Origin: an uncultured Eubacteriales bacterium
GTDB lineage: Bacteria; Bacillota; Clostridia; Oscillospirales; Oscillospiraceae
Direction: 5' to 3'
NCBI GenBank assembly: GCA_900549645.1
Contig: URPD01000059.1
Span: forward strand, 1 to 11,235
DNA: 11,235 nt
Shown: piece by piece, positions 1 to 6,273 of the stretch
Numbering within the stretch: the first letter of the stretch is position 1
How the letters are laid out: every line of letters begins with the position of its first letter
The notes under the pieces: generated by a model
Told to the model about the DNA's origin: nothing
The model's input: the letters and a program-made list of their open reading frames with translations, nothing else
Database searches by the model: none
Translations under genes and position numbers: made by a program

Positions 1-39
1 TGGCCTGCGTATTGTCTTCTTTTTTTTACTGTTGCACTT

Positions 40-53
40 CAGATTATAATCTG
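40..53. repeat. Perfect 14-bp palindrome
   Basis: CAGATTATAATCTG reads the same on both strands. It lies just after a run of eight or more T residues (about 18-28), which may be the tail of a terminator belonging to a gene left of the window. It contains a TATAAT-like core, but no convincing -35 element is correctly placed. The role is unknown. Confidence 0.35.
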
Positions 54-70
54 TCGAGCACCCCTTGGCA

Positions 71-110
71 CCCCTTCTAGGGGAGCTGTCGGCATAAGCC
101 GACTGAGGGG
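71..110. repeat. Palindromic intergenic repeat, family A copy 1
   Basis: The core GGGGAGCTGTCGGC...GCCGACTGAGGGG folds as a hairpin: GTCGGC pairs with GCCGAC, and CCCCTT-type bases lie on the outer side. It shares the framework GGGAGCTGTCG...CGACTGAGGG with the copy at 171-214 while the inner stem bases differ but still pair. That covariation points to selection or origin as a folded element. From memory, similar hairpins are common between genes in gut Oscillospiraceae. Confidence 0.6.
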
Positions 111-170
111 TCGCCGGTCTTGGACTATTGGCAGAGGGTAAAAGACATGACGATTTCAAGATTCGGCCTT

Positions 171-214
171 GGCTCCCTCTGACGAGGGAGCTGTCGCGCA
201 AGCGACTGAGGGAG
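171..214. repeat. Palindromic intergenic repeat, family A copy 2
   Basis: GGCTCCCTCTGACGAGGGAG is followed by CTGTCGC, a short loop, GCGACTG and AGGGAG. Two nested pairings are possible: CTCCCT with GAGGGAG, and GTCGC with GCGAC. The arrangement matches the copy at 71-110 with a different inner stem. It is followed shortly by a partial direct repeat (CTATTGG ... TAAAAGACAT) that also occurs before it, at about 125-148 and 235-251. This suggests the whole interval has been built by serial duplication. Confidence 0.6.
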
Positions 215-272
215 TGAAACGCCCCAAAATACTGCTATTGGATAAAAGACATTGCAATGTATAGAACCCCCT

Positions 273-392
273 GTCATTCCGAGACCAGTGCTCACACTGG
301 TCGTGGGAATCCGCATCCAATTTGACTGTACCTAAACCACCTGCCCTATAAAAGAGAACGGATTGCCGCGTCGCTTCGCTCCTCGCAATGAC
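273..392. repeat. Inverted pair of short interspersed repeats (TGTCATTsCGAG type)
   Basis: The left unit (about 273-318) begins TGTCATTCCGAG, contains the hairpin CCAGTG...CACTGG and ends CGTGGGAATCCGCA. The right unit (about 358-392) is the same framework on the opposite strand, reading TGTCATTGCGAG, a GAGCGAAGCGA core, then CGCGGCAATCCG. The two outer 12-mers pair with one C-C mismatch, so the interval can also form one long hairpin. From memory, the GCGAGGAGCGAAGCGACG core is a widely dispersed intergenic repeat in many bacterial genomes. No gene is seen in 1-585. Confidence 0.55.
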
Positions 393-529
393 AGTATGAT
401 TTGACTTAGCTCGCCGATTTTCATATTGGCGCATTGCTAATAGACAACGGGACAGCCACTGTGCCGTACCGTATACCACCACCATCCTCCCCCCAATTCT
501 TAAATCTTGAAGTTAACATAATATTACTC

Positions 530-557
530 TTGCAATTCGTGAACGCCGTGGTAAAAT
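530..557 (+). promoter_or_regulatory. Putative sigma-A promoter for the 589-1825 genes
   Basis: TTGCAA (530-535) and TAAAAT (552-557) are separated by 16 bases, with a TGG extended -10 element immediately before TAAAAT. Transcription would start near 564, leaving a leader of about 25 bases that contains the ribosome binding site. The assignment is by motif only. Confidence 0.5.
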
Positions 558-588
558 TAAATGGAAATAACAAAATCCGGGGGACATG

Positions 589-987
589 ATGACAAAAGAA
601 GAGAAAACGGCCAAGCTTCAGGAGATCGAGGAGCAGGTCGAGGATTTTTACACCGAGGATGAGGCCGTCGCGCTCGTCAACGGCATTCTTGAGCCGTGGT
701 CGCCGCTGTGCCGCCTCAGCTTCGGCGAGGACGCGTTCAAAATAACGTATTCCTACATGGTCAAATCGTGGCGCGACAGGTACCTTATATGCGCCATTCT
801 CGCGCACACCGGCGCGACGGAGCGCAGCTTCGAGAATCTTGCAGCCGAGTGGCGCTTCCATAACGCTGCGTTCCGACTGCACCTTCAGCGCCGCGCCGCG
901 CGCGACGTCGACCTTGACTACACGCGCGATCCGCGCTGGCCTATCCGCGCCGTGACGGCGGTTCTGGACTGGCTGGACATCGAGTGA
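589..987 (+). CDS. Hypothetical protein, 132 aa
   Basis: I do not recognise this family. The product is a soluble, acidic protein with no signal peptide or membrane segment. Its N-terminus (about residues 1-25) is very charged and probably helical. A central stretch is rich in aromatic residues and Trp (EPWSP, KSWRDRY), and the C-terminal part is Arg-rich before an acidic end (LDWLDIE). Two ATG codons are adjacent. I prefer the one at 589 because GGGGG (579-583) leaves only two bases before the ATG at 586 but five before the second. The stop lies 13 bases before the downstream RNA methyltransferase start, whose ribosome binding site fills that gap, so the two are probably co-transcribed. That linkage is the only hint of function. 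Codon and base use match the GC-rich neighbours, so it appears native. Confidence 0.75.
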   Translation: MTKEEKTAKLQEIEEQVEDFYTEDEAVALVNGILEPWSPLCRLSFGEDAFKITYSYMVKSWRDRYLICAILAHTGATERSFENLAAEWRFHNAAFRLHLQRRAARDVDLDYTRDPRWPIRAVTAVLDWLDIE

Positions 988-1000
988 GGAAGGGGAGCAC

Positions 1001-1825
1001 ATGGCAAAAATCATTGAAATTTCAGACTTTTCCGCCCCTGAGCTTGACGTATACGCGCGCCTGACGGAGAATCAGCTCCTCAACCGCGCTGACCCGAAGA
1101 ATGCGATGTTCGTCGCGGAAAGCCCGCTGGTAATCGGCCGCGCGATGGACGCGGGCTGTGTGCCGCTGTCGTTTCTGATGGAGCCGAAGCACGTCGAGGG
1201 CAGGGGGCACGAAATTCTCGCGCGCTGTGCGGATGATGTGCCGGTGTACACTGCGCCGCTTGAGGTTCTTACACAGCTCACCGGCTTCCACCTGACGCGC
1301 GGTATGCTCTGCTGTATGCTCCGCCCGGCGCTGCCGGCACTTTCGACGCTGTGCGCCGCGTCCCGGCGCGTGGCCGTGCTGGAGAACGTGATGAACCCGA
1401 CCAATATCGGCGCGATTTTCCGCTCCGCCGCCGCGCTCGGCATGGACGCCGTCCTGCTCACCGCCGCGGGCAGCGATCCGCTGTACCGCCGCGCCGCGCG
1501 CGTCAGCATGGGCACGGTGTTTCAGGTGCCGTGGACGTACCTGCCGGAGGACGCCGACTGGCAGGACGTGCTCCATTCCTACGGCTTCAAGACTGCCGCC
1601 ATGGCGCTGCGCGACGATTCGCTCAGCATCGCCGACCCGCGCCTGCGCGAGGTCGAAAAGCTTGCCATCGTGCTCGGCACCGAGGGCGACGGGCTGGCGT
1701 CGGAGACCATCGCCGCCTGCGACTATACCGTCAAAATCCCGATGTCGCACGGGGTCGACAGCCTGAACGTCGCTGCGGCCTCCGCCGTCGCGTTCTACCA
1801 GTTCGGCACCCTGAGCGGAATATAA
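1001..1825 (+). CDS. TrmH/SpoU-family RNA 2'-O-ribose methyltransferase
   Basis: This 274-aa protein should transfer a methyl group from S-adenosylmethionine to a ribose 2'-OH in rRNA or tRNA in the cytoplasm. The three SPOUT trefoil-knot motifs are present in order: motif 1 NPTNIGAIFRS (132-142, with the conserved N and R), motif 2 IVLGTEGDGL (223-232), and motif 3 IPMSHGVDSLNVAAAS (247-262). Residues 1-110 form a separate N-terminal region of the size and position of an RNA-binding domain. The length is usual for the family. The start follows AGGAAGGGGAG with good spacing. The substrate nucleotide cannot be told from sequence; members are often annotated RlmB-like, or simply as RNA methyltransferase. 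The gene lies 13 bases after the hypothetical gene and is probably in one operon with it. No terminator is visible before the following gene. Confidence 0.93.
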   Translation: MAKIIEISDFSAPELDVYARLTENQLLNRADPKNAMFVAESPLVIGRAMDAGCVPLSFLMEPKHVEGRGHEILARCADDVPVYTAPLEVLTQLTGFHLTRGMLCCMLRPALPALSTLCAASRRVAVLENVMNPTNIGAIFRSAAALGMDAVLLTAAGSDPLYRRAARVSMGTVFQVPWTYLPEDADWQDVLHSYGFKTAAMALRDDSLSIADPRLREVEKLAIVLGTEGDGLASETIAACDYTVKIPMSHGVDSLNVAAASAVAFYQFGTLSGI

Positions 1826-1871
1826 ATATAGTCGTCAGCCAAGAAATATAATGCTGAAGGAGTGAAAGAGC

Positions 1872-2729
1872 GTGGCAATTCTGAACTTTTCGGATGTTTT
1901 GAGGAAAGTTGGACTTGAGCCAAAGGAAGTGAAGCTGATAAGGCACGCATTATCCGACGAACGTTTCAGAGCGTGCTATAAAGCCGGAATGGCTCACGAG
2001 TACACACAGCATCAGAAAGAGGGCTTCAGCAAGGACTATACATACTGGGTTACTTTTATCAGCGATGGAGGTACATACGCAAGACTGCATTCCTGTTATC
2101 GTGTAAATGGGGTCGTGCCAGATACACCGGATGTGTGCCCCGCCGGATTGCCTGATTGCGAAGCGAAAGAATATAATTGTGAAAAGGCATTCTTTGACCT
2201 TGAATATATAGATTTGTTGAAGGAATACGAGGGAAAACTGGTCATTGATTGGGGCGCGTCGGCGAGAATGTGGCATCAAAAGGCTACGACGGAAAAGCCG
2301 ATTGTTGCAATAGAGTCGAAAAATCAAAAAGCATTTGTCGGCTTTGAGAATTTGATCCTGTCGTTCGATGAGCTGAAAGAAGTTGTTGAGAACGATACGG
2401 ATTATGAGCTGTGGCAGACGGCCATGTCTGCCGTAAATGCGGTATATCTGATAGTTGATACGAAGAGCGGAGACCGATATGTCGGGTCAACCTACGGCTA
2501 TGACGGCCTGTTTGGACGTTGGTCTGTTTATGTGGCAACTGGAGGACATGGAAACAATAAGGGCATGATAAGCCATTTGAAGTCCGAAAAGCATAGCTGC
2601 CATGATTTGCAGTTTTCGGTATTGCAGATATTATCTAAGGCGCTGCCTGACAACCAGATTATTGATGCGGAAACACTTTGGAAGAAAAAGCTGCTGACAT
2701 ACGAGCCGTTTGGAATGAACCAGAATTGA
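1872..2729 (+). CDS. GIY-YIG nuclease family protein
   Basis: This 285-aa protein has a C-terminal GIY-YIG endonuclease-like domain (about 189-285). It shows the paired tyrosine motifs as VYLI (191-194) and YVGST (203-207), a candidate catalytic Arg at 216 (FGRWSVY), and a metal-binding Glu at 267 (ETLWKKKL). It closes with a GMNQN tail resembling the Asn-containing end of this subgroup. The N-terminal ~185 residues contain the segment LVIDWGASARMWHQ (123-136). I remember this arrangement from standalone GIY-YIG proteins of unknown biological role. The start is GTG at 1872 because GAAGGAG lies about nine bases upstream. Base composition is clearly AT-richer and codon use differs from the flanking GC-rich genes, suggesting horizontal acquisition. 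The gene begins 46 bases after the methyltransferase stop with no obvious promoter of its own. Repair, restriction or anti-phage roles are all possible; none is shown. Confidence 0.85.
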   Translation: MAILNFSDVLRKVGLEPKEVKLIRHALSDERFRACYKAGMAHEYTQHQKEGFSKDYTYWVTFISDGGTYARLHSCYRVNGVVPDTPDVCPAGLPDCEAKEYNCEKAFFDLEYIDLLKEYEGKLVIDWGASARMWHQKATTEKPIVAIESKNQKAFVGFENLILSFDELKEVVENDTDYELWQTAMSAVNAVYLIVDTKSGDRYVGSTYGYDGLFGRWSVYVATGGHGNNKGMISHLKSEKHSCHDLQFSVLQILSKALPDNQIIDAETLWKKKLLTYEPFGMNQN

Positions 2730-2763
2730 TAATAAGACGCAATGGGATTTGCCCCCGAAGACG

Positions 2764-2792
2764 AAAAAAGCACTGCCCAGGCAGTGCTTTTT
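2764..2792. terminator. Bidirectional intrinsic terminator
   Basis: GCACTGCC (2770-2777) pairs with GGCAGTGC (2780-2787). It is flanked by six A residues on the left and five T residues on the right, so it can terminate both the rightward GIY-YIG gene and the leftward permease gene. Confidence 0.9.
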
Positions 2793-2805
2793 AATGTTTA
2801 TAGCC

Positions 2806-4233
2806 TCACGCGACGAGGAAGAACTTGATGAGGAACAGCACGGAGATGACGTAGGTCAGCACCGAGACGTCCTTGGCCTTGCCGGTGAATATCTTGATGA
2901 CGGTGTAGGAAATGAGGCCGAGGCCGATGCCGTGGCCGATGGAGCCGGAGATGGGCATGCAGATGAGCATGATCGCGGCGGGCAGACCCTGAGACATATC
3001 GTCGAAGTCGATCTTCTTCAGACCGCCGAGCATCAGCAGACCGACGTAGATCAGCGCGGAAGAGGTTGCGGCGGCGGGGATTATCGCGGCGATGGGCGCG
3101 ATGAACATGCAGGCGAGGAACAGCACACCGGTGGTCAGTGCGGTCAGGCCGGTGCGGCCGCCGGCCTCGACGCCGGAAGCGGACTCGACGAAGGTGGTGA
3201 CGGTGGAGGTGCCGGTCAAAGCGCCGGCAACGGTGCCGACGGCGTCGGCCAGAAGGGCTTCCTTCATCTGGGGCATGTTGCCGTTTTCATCGACCATGCC
3301 CGCACGGGACGCGGTGCCGACGAGGGTGCCGATGGTGTCGAACATGTCAATCATGCAGAAGGTGATGACGAGAGTGGTCACGGTGAACCAGCCGACCTTG
3401 GCCAGACCAGCGAAGCTGAACTTGAAGAGGGTGGTCTCCGCCATGTCGCCGAAAGCGGGAAGGAAAGAAGCGGCGGCGAGGCTTGCGAAGGGGTTGACGC
3501 CGAGAAAGATCGCTTCGCCTGCCCAGTAGATGCAGGAGGCTGCGAGCATACCCAGCAGGACGGCGCCCTTGACCTTGTGGTGCGCGAGGATGACGATGAT
3601 GAACAGGCCGACGAACATAGTCACAACGGTCAGCACCATGGCGCTGTAACCGCTGCCCATGTTGGAATGGGCGAGGCTCGGAGTGAGCGCGCCGAAGAAG
3701 TCGCGCATGACGTAGAACGGGCCGCCGGTCTCGGAGTAGATGCCGGCGTTGGAGCCGACGCCGATGTTCAGCAGCATCAGGCCGATGGCCGGGGCGATGC
3801 CGAGACGGATGCCGAGGGGGATAGCGTTGACGATCTTGTCGCGGATATTGAGAACGGAGAGAATGACGAATACGACGCCTTCAATGAGAATGATGCTGAG
3901 CGCGGCTTGGAAGGATTCGAGGTAGCCCATGCCGGTGATGGAAACGATGTTTGCCACAACGACGGCGAAGAAGCTGTTGAGTCCCATGCCGGGAGCCATT
4001 GCGAAGGGCTTGTTCGCGGCGAAAGCCATGACGAACATGCCGATTGCGGAAGCGATGCAGGTGGCGAGGAACACGCCGTTCCAGAGCTGCGGGCCGCCCT
4101 GCGAGCCGAAGCCGGTGAGCAGGTTGGGGTTGAGCGCGATGATGTAGGCCATTGTCATAAAGGTGGTGAGTCCGGCCACAAGCTCTGTACGGACAGAGCT
4201 GCCGTTTTCCTTGAGCTTGAACAATTTCTCCAT
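2806..4233 (-). CDS. NCS2-family purine permease (adenine/guanine/hypoxanthine type)
   Basis: This 475-aa integral membrane protein should import a purine base by cation symport. It belongs to the AzgA-like branch of NCS2 carriers: the N-terminal segment GLTTFMTMAYIIALNPNLL (21-39), the APGMGLNSFF loop (80-89), IDMFDTIGTLVGTAS (295-309), and the substrate-site region GTSTVTTFVESASGVEAGGR (341-360) are characteristic. Many hydrophobic spans fill the rest, and the length is normal for the family. The start follows GGGAGAAAAG with fitting spacing. The product resembles PbuG/PbuO-type transporters; adenine versus guanine/hypoxanthine preference cannot be decided. It has its own promoter at 4293-4320. 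The ~55-base leader is too short for a purine riboswitch, so control, if any, is likely at the DNA level (see the direct repeats at 4353-4392). Confidence 0.95.
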   Translation of the reverse strand: MEKLFKLKENGSSVRTELVAGLTTFMTMAYIIALNPNLLTGFGSQGGPQLWNGVFLATCIASAIGMFVMAFAANKPFAMAPGMGLNSFFAVVVANIVSITGMGYLESFQAALSIILIEGVVFVILSVLNIRDKIVNAIPLGIRLGIAPAIGLMLLNIGVGSNAGIYSETGGPFYVMRDFFGALTPSLAHSNMGSGYSAMVLTVVTMFVGLFIIVILAHHKVKGAVLLGMLAASCIYWAGEAIFLGVNPFASLAAASFLPAFGDMAETTLFKFSFAGLAKVGWFTVTTLVITFCMIDMFDTIGTLVGTASRAGMVDENGNMPQMKEALLADAVGTVAGALTGTSTVTTFVESASGVEAGGRTGLTALTTGVLFLACMFIAPIAAIIPAAATSSALIYVGLLMLGGLKKIDFDDMSQGLPAAIMLICMPISGSIGHGIGLGLISYTVIKIFTGKAKDVSVLTYVISVLFLIKFFLVA

Positions 4234-4292
4234 TGATCTTTTCTCCCTTTTATATTTTTGGAGCGTCTGTTTTCAAAAAACAAACAGGAGAT

Positions 4293-4320
4293 ATTATATC
4301 AGTTATCCGCGTCTTGTCAA
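4293..4320 (-). promoter_or_regulatory. Sigma-A promoter of the purine permease gene
   Basis: On the minus strand TTGACA (4320-4315) and TATAAT (4298-4293) are both perfect consensus. They are separated by 16 bases with a TGA extended -10. The start point would be near 4286. The leader contains a weak hairpin (CTGTTT...AAACAG). Confidence 0.85.
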
Positions 4321-4352
4321 CATCTTTATGCAGGAAACGGCGAAGAAACAGT

Positions 4353-4392
4353 TTATGTAAATAAGATTACGTTAACATGATTATGTAAATAA
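4353..4392 (-). promoter_or_regulatory. Two 12-bp direct repeats upstream of the permease promoter
   Basis: TTATTTACATAA (minus strand) occurs exactly twice, at 4353-4364 and 4381-4392, with a 28-bp period. GTTAAC, a palindrome, lies in the spacer. The nearer copy begins 33 bases above the -35 element, a fitting place for an activator or upstream operator. The distal copy overlaps the T-rich tail of the preceding terminator, which could also explain part of its sequence. The binding protein is unknown. Confidence 0.4.
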
Positions 4393-4421
4393 AAGCTGCA
4401 CCGCGCAGGGCACGGTGCAGC
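4391..4421 (-). terminator. Intrinsic terminator of the GerMN lipoprotein gene
   Basis: GCTGCACCG (4395-4403) pairs with CGGTGCAGC (4413-4421) around a 9-base loop. On the minus strand the hairpin is followed by TTTTATTTA. It separates the lipoprotein transcript from the permease promoter. Confidence 0.85.
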
Positions 4422-4442
4422 GGGGGATTATGGCGGAGGATG

Positions 4443-4970
4443 TTAGGAATTTGTGCTGTCGGTATAGAATTCGAGCGGCATGTCATACACGTTGTGGCCG
4501 CTCTCAAGCGGAGCGCCGTTGACGGTGATGCTCACGGTGTCCGCGCCGAAGGCGGTCAGGTAGGTGTTGACGAGGCAGCCGACGGCGATGTATTCGCCGC
4601 TGGTGCCGAGGGACTGGATGTAGCTGGCGTAGGCGTCGCTGAGGTCGATCGTCAGCGCTCCGCCGTTCTGCGCGAAGTCGAGCAGCTCCACGTCGTCTGG
4701 CATAACGCCGGCGGATTTGAGCGCCGCGAACACACTGTTCTCGTCAAGTGCCGCGGCGGAGACGTCCTGCGTCAGAAAGTGCTCGGCGGTCTCGTCGCCG
4801 GTGTAGACGGTTATGGTCACGCTGGGCGCGGCGGACGGTTCGGGTTCGCCCTGCGCGGGGGCAGTGGGCTGACTCTGCGTGGGCTGCTTCAATGCCCCGC
4901 AGGCCGCGACGCAGAGGATGAGGAACACGGATGTGAGAATTATAAATATCTTTTTGAATGTATTTTTCAT
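4443..4970 (-). CDS. GerMN-domain lipoprotein
   Basis: This is a 175-aa predicted lipoprotein. The N-terminus has a basic start (MKNTFKK), a hydrophobic core, and a lipobox VAAC with the lipidated Cys at 24. A Pro/Ser/Gln-rich linker (about 28-50) follows. Residues ~76-160 look like a GerMN domain: GGALTIDLSDAY (103-114), a GEY turn (125-127), then LVNTYLTAFGADTVSITVNG (133-152). The domain takes its name from the sporulation and germination protein GerM and is also found in other envelope proteins. The product should be anchored on the outer face of the cytoplasmic membrane. GGAGGT stands six bases before the ATG. The gene appears monocistronic, with a promoter at 4998-5026 and its own terminator. 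A role in sporulation or the cell envelope is inferred from the domain only. Confidence 0.85.
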   Translation of the reverse strand: MKNTFKKIFIILTSVFLILCVAACGALKQPTQSQPTAPAQGEPEPSAAPSVTITVYTGDETAEHFLTQDVSAAALDENSVFAALKSAGVMPDDVELLDFAQNGGALTIDLSDAYASYIQSLGTSGEYIAVGCLVNTYLTAFGADTVSITVNGAPLESGHNVYDMPLEFYTDSTNS

Positions 4971-4997
4971 AATGAGACCTCCATTAGGTATGGTATA

Positions 4998-5026
4998 ATT
5001 CTAGCAGAGAAATCCACGGATGTCAT
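4998..5026 (-). promoter_or_regulatory. Putative promoter of the GerMN gene
   Basis: ATGACA and TAGAAT on the minus strand are separated by 17 bases and each differ from consensus at one position. The start point would be about 20 bases above the start codon, leaving room for the GGAGGT site. A TGGTATAAT on the plus strand overlaps it but has no matching -35 element. Confidence 0.55.
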
Positions 5027-5070
5027 CATAATATTTCTTAATATGTCGGAAGCAGGGGAGGGGCGTGAAA

Positions 5071-5094
5071 CGGGACGGCCTCTGTGCCGTCCCG
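5071..5094. terminator. GC-rich hairpin, probable terminator of the 53-aa gene
   Basis: CGGGACGGC (5071-5079) pairs perfectly with GCCGTCCCG (5086-5094). On the minus strand it lies about 50 bases after the stop of the small gene and is followed by TTTC. The stem shares the core CGGGACGGC with the hairpins at 8720-8754 and 8970-9004, so it may belong to the same dispersed hairpin family. Confidence 0.55.
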
Positions 5095-5145
5095 CCGCCA
5101 TTTCATCGCATAGAATGAATATCCAGCGCAAGGTGATATGTTTCG

Positions 5146-5307
5146 CTATTCCGGACTATCCTCAGCATTGCCGATGTACAAATCTTCTGCCCGTTGCTGA
5201 GCTTCAACTAACAATCGTCGGGCACGGCTATAATCAGCTTCATCGATTGCCCAGATTGCATCAGTGGCTGAATTGAAAAGAATGTGATATAAAAATTTAT
5301 AGTCCAT
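5146..5307 (-). CDS. Small conserved-looking protein, 53 aa
   Basis: This reading frame starts ATG at 5307 and stops TAG at 5146. It has an ideal AGGAGG site five to six bases upstream and a near-consensus promoter (TTGACA, 17 bases, TATTAT) at 5354-5382. The product begins MDYKFLYHILFNSATDAI and continues with an alternating acidic/basic helix (DEADYSRARRLLVEAQQRAE), then LYIGNAEDSPE. No signal peptide is present. The pattern FLYHxLFNxxTDAI...LxxAQQxAExLYI is one I recall from small proteins of unknown function in clostridial mobile elements; that is memory, not a search. It is AT-richer than its neighbours. It is divergent from the ribbon-helix-helix-like gene at 5408 and shares its control region, suggesting regulation by that protein or joint function. 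Confidence 0.75.
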   Translation of the reverse strand: MDYKFLYHILFNSATDAIWAIDEADYSRARRLLVEAQQRAEDLYIGNAEDSPE

Positions 5308-5323
5308 TTTGCCTCCTTTTTAT

Positions 5324-5341
5324 TGCGTCACAACTGCGTCA
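5324..5341. promoter_or_regulatory. Tandem TGCGTCA sites
   Basis: TGCGTCA occurs at 5324-5330 and 5335-5341, an 11-bp period (one helical turn). Its complement TGACGC is at 5363-5368 in the middle of the inverted repeat. These lie in the leader of the 53-aa gene. Closely phased tandem half-sites are typical of ribbon-helix-helix repressors, and such a protein is encoded next door. Confidence 0.4.
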
Positions 5342-5352
5342 TTTCCACAATT

Positions 5353-5375
5353 AATAATAGTATGACGCTATTATT
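5353..5375. promoter_or_regulatory. Inverted repeat operator overlapping divergent promoters
   Basis: AATAATAG (5353-5360) is a perfect inverted match to CTATTATT (5368-5375) with seven bases between them. It covers the -10 element and spacer of the leftward promoter. Its right arm also supplies TATTAT (5369-5374), a possible -10 for the rightward regulator gene. It is a natural autoregulatory site; binding is inferred. Confidence 0.55.
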
Positions 5376-5382
5376 TTGTCAA
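5354..5382 (-). promoter_or_regulatory. Sigma-A promoter of the 53-aa gene
   Basis: On the minus strand TTGACA (5382-5377) and TATTAT (5359-5354) are separated by exactly 17 bases. The transcript would start near 5347, about 40 bases above the start codon, and the tandem TGCGTCA sites fall within the leader. Confidence 0.8.
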
Positions 5383-5407
5383 TACTTCGTCGTGGGAGGC
5401 TGGCAAA

Positions 5408-5578
5408 ATGAAGGATGAACTCAGCAGATACACCCTGCGTGTGGAGCAAAAGCTGCTGGATAAGCTCGGCTACATCGCCGAATACGAGGGGCGGACGAAA
5501 AACCGCGAGCTGGAGCAGATGATAAAAAAGCGCATCCGCGACTTCGAGCAGGAGCACGGAGAGATCACGCTGGAATAA
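5408..5578 (+). CDS. Small Arc-like ribbon-helix-helix DNA-binding protein, 56 aa
   Basis: ATG at 5408 follows GGGAGG with good spacing and the frame stops TAA at 5578. The product reads as one ribbon-helix-helix unit: a short strand (about 7-12, RYTLRV), helix A (13-26, EQKLLDKLGYIAEY), a turn GRTKNRE (28-34), and helix B (34-50, ELEQMIKKRIRDFEQEH). The strand residues alternate polar and hydrophobic, as needed to insert into the major groove. The size fits a dimeric Arc/MetJ-type repressor. The gene is divergent from the 53-aa gene, with an inverted repeat and phased half-sites in the 100 bases between them, so it probably represses that promoter and perhaps its own. No toxin-like partner is recognised. 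A terminator follows within four bases. Confidence 0.8.
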   Translation: MKDELSRYTLRVEQKLLDKLGYIAEYEGRTKNRELEQMIKKRIRDFEQEHGEITLE

Positions 5579-5581
5579 CAA

Positions 5582-5611
5582 AAAAGCGAAGGGAATGATC
5601 CCTTCGCTTTT
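5582..5611. terminator. Bidirectional intrinsic terminator
   Basis: A 13-bp stem, AAAAGCGAAGGGA with TCCCTTCGCTTTT, has the 4-base loop ATGA. It is flanked by A on the left and T on the right, so it serves both the regulator gene (rightward) and upp (leftward). Confidence 0.92.
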
Positions 5612-5623
5612 ACCATATTTACC

Positions 5624-6253
5624 TTACTTGGTGCCGAAGATACGGTCGCCGGCGTCACCGAGACCGGGGACGATGTAAGCGTGCTCGTTCAGGCGCTCAT
5701 CGCAGGCGGCGACATAGATGTCAACGTCGGGATGATCGGCCTGCATGCGGGCGATACCCTCGGGGCAGCCGATGATGCACATGAGCTTGATGTGCTTCAC
5801 GCCGTCGTTCTTCAGGAACTGGATCGCAGCGGAGGCGGAGCCGCCGGTGGCGAGCATCGGGTCGACAACGATAATGTCGCGCTCGGCGATGTCGGCGGGC
5901 ATCTTGTAGTAATATTTCACGGGCTCGTGGGTTTCAGGATCACGGAACAGGCCGATGTGACCGACCTTCGCATTGGGGATGAGACTTACCATGCCGTCAA
6001 CCATACCAAGACCGGCACGGAGGATGGGGACTATCGCCAGTTTCTTGCCGGCGAGGCGGTGGCACTTTGCCACGGCGACGGGCGTCTCGACGGTGACTTC
6101 CTCAAGGGGCAGGTCACGGGTCGCTTCAAAGCACATCAGCATGGCGATCTCGGAGACAAGCTCTCTGAACTCCTTGGAGCTGGTGTTTTTGTCCCTCAGC
6201 ACGGACAGCTTGTGCTGGATAAGAGGATGGTCGAATATGCATACTTTGCTCAT
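5624..6253 (-). CDS. upp: Uracil phosphoribosyltransferase
   Basis: The enzyme makes UMP from uracil and PRPP in the cytoplasm (pyrimidine salvage). The PRPP-binding loop VVDPMLATGGSAS is at 129-141, the ILRAGLGM segment at 77-84, and the uracil-binding C-terminal signature YIVPGLGDAGDRIFG at 193-207. The 209-aa length equals the usual bacterial size. A GTG lies in frame two codons upstream (6259), but AGGAG is only three bases from it and nine from the ATG at 6253, so I chose the ATG. The gene follows tsaB by 20 bases on the same strand and ends in the shared terminator at 5582-5611, making it the last gene of a tsaE-tsaB-upp operon. Confidence 0.97.
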   Translation of the reverse strand: MSKVCIFDHPLIQHKLSVLRDKNTSSKEFRELVSEIAMLMCFEATRDLPLEEVTVETPVAVAKCHRLAGKKLAIVPILRAGLGMVDGMVSLIPNAKVGHIGLFRDPETHEPVKYYYKMPADIAERDIIVVDPMLATGGSASAAIQFLKNDGVKHIKLMCIIGCPEGIARMQADHPDVDIYVAACDERLNEHAYIVPGLGDAGDRIFGTK

Positions 6254-6273
6254 GTTCACGTTCTCCTTTGTTA

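Noticed and set aside
421..1014. Minus-strand 197-codon frame over the hypothetical gene
   Set aside because: Shadow in GC-rich DNA. The plus-strand frame has an RBS, a promoter and close linkage to the methyltransferase gene.
1847..1852. TATAAT before the GIY-YIG gene as its own promoter
   Set aside because: There is no -35 element, and the start point would fall in or beyond the ribosome binding site.
2749..4236. Long 495-codon plus-strand frame opposite the permease
   Set aside because: It is the antisense shadow of the NCS2 permease. Its product is a low-complexity D/E/G/H/A mixture, and the minus strand has all family motifs, a promoter and an RBS.
4234..4292. Purine riboswitch in the permease leader
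   Set aside because: The transcript leader is only about 55 bases and lacks the three-way junction sequence signatures.
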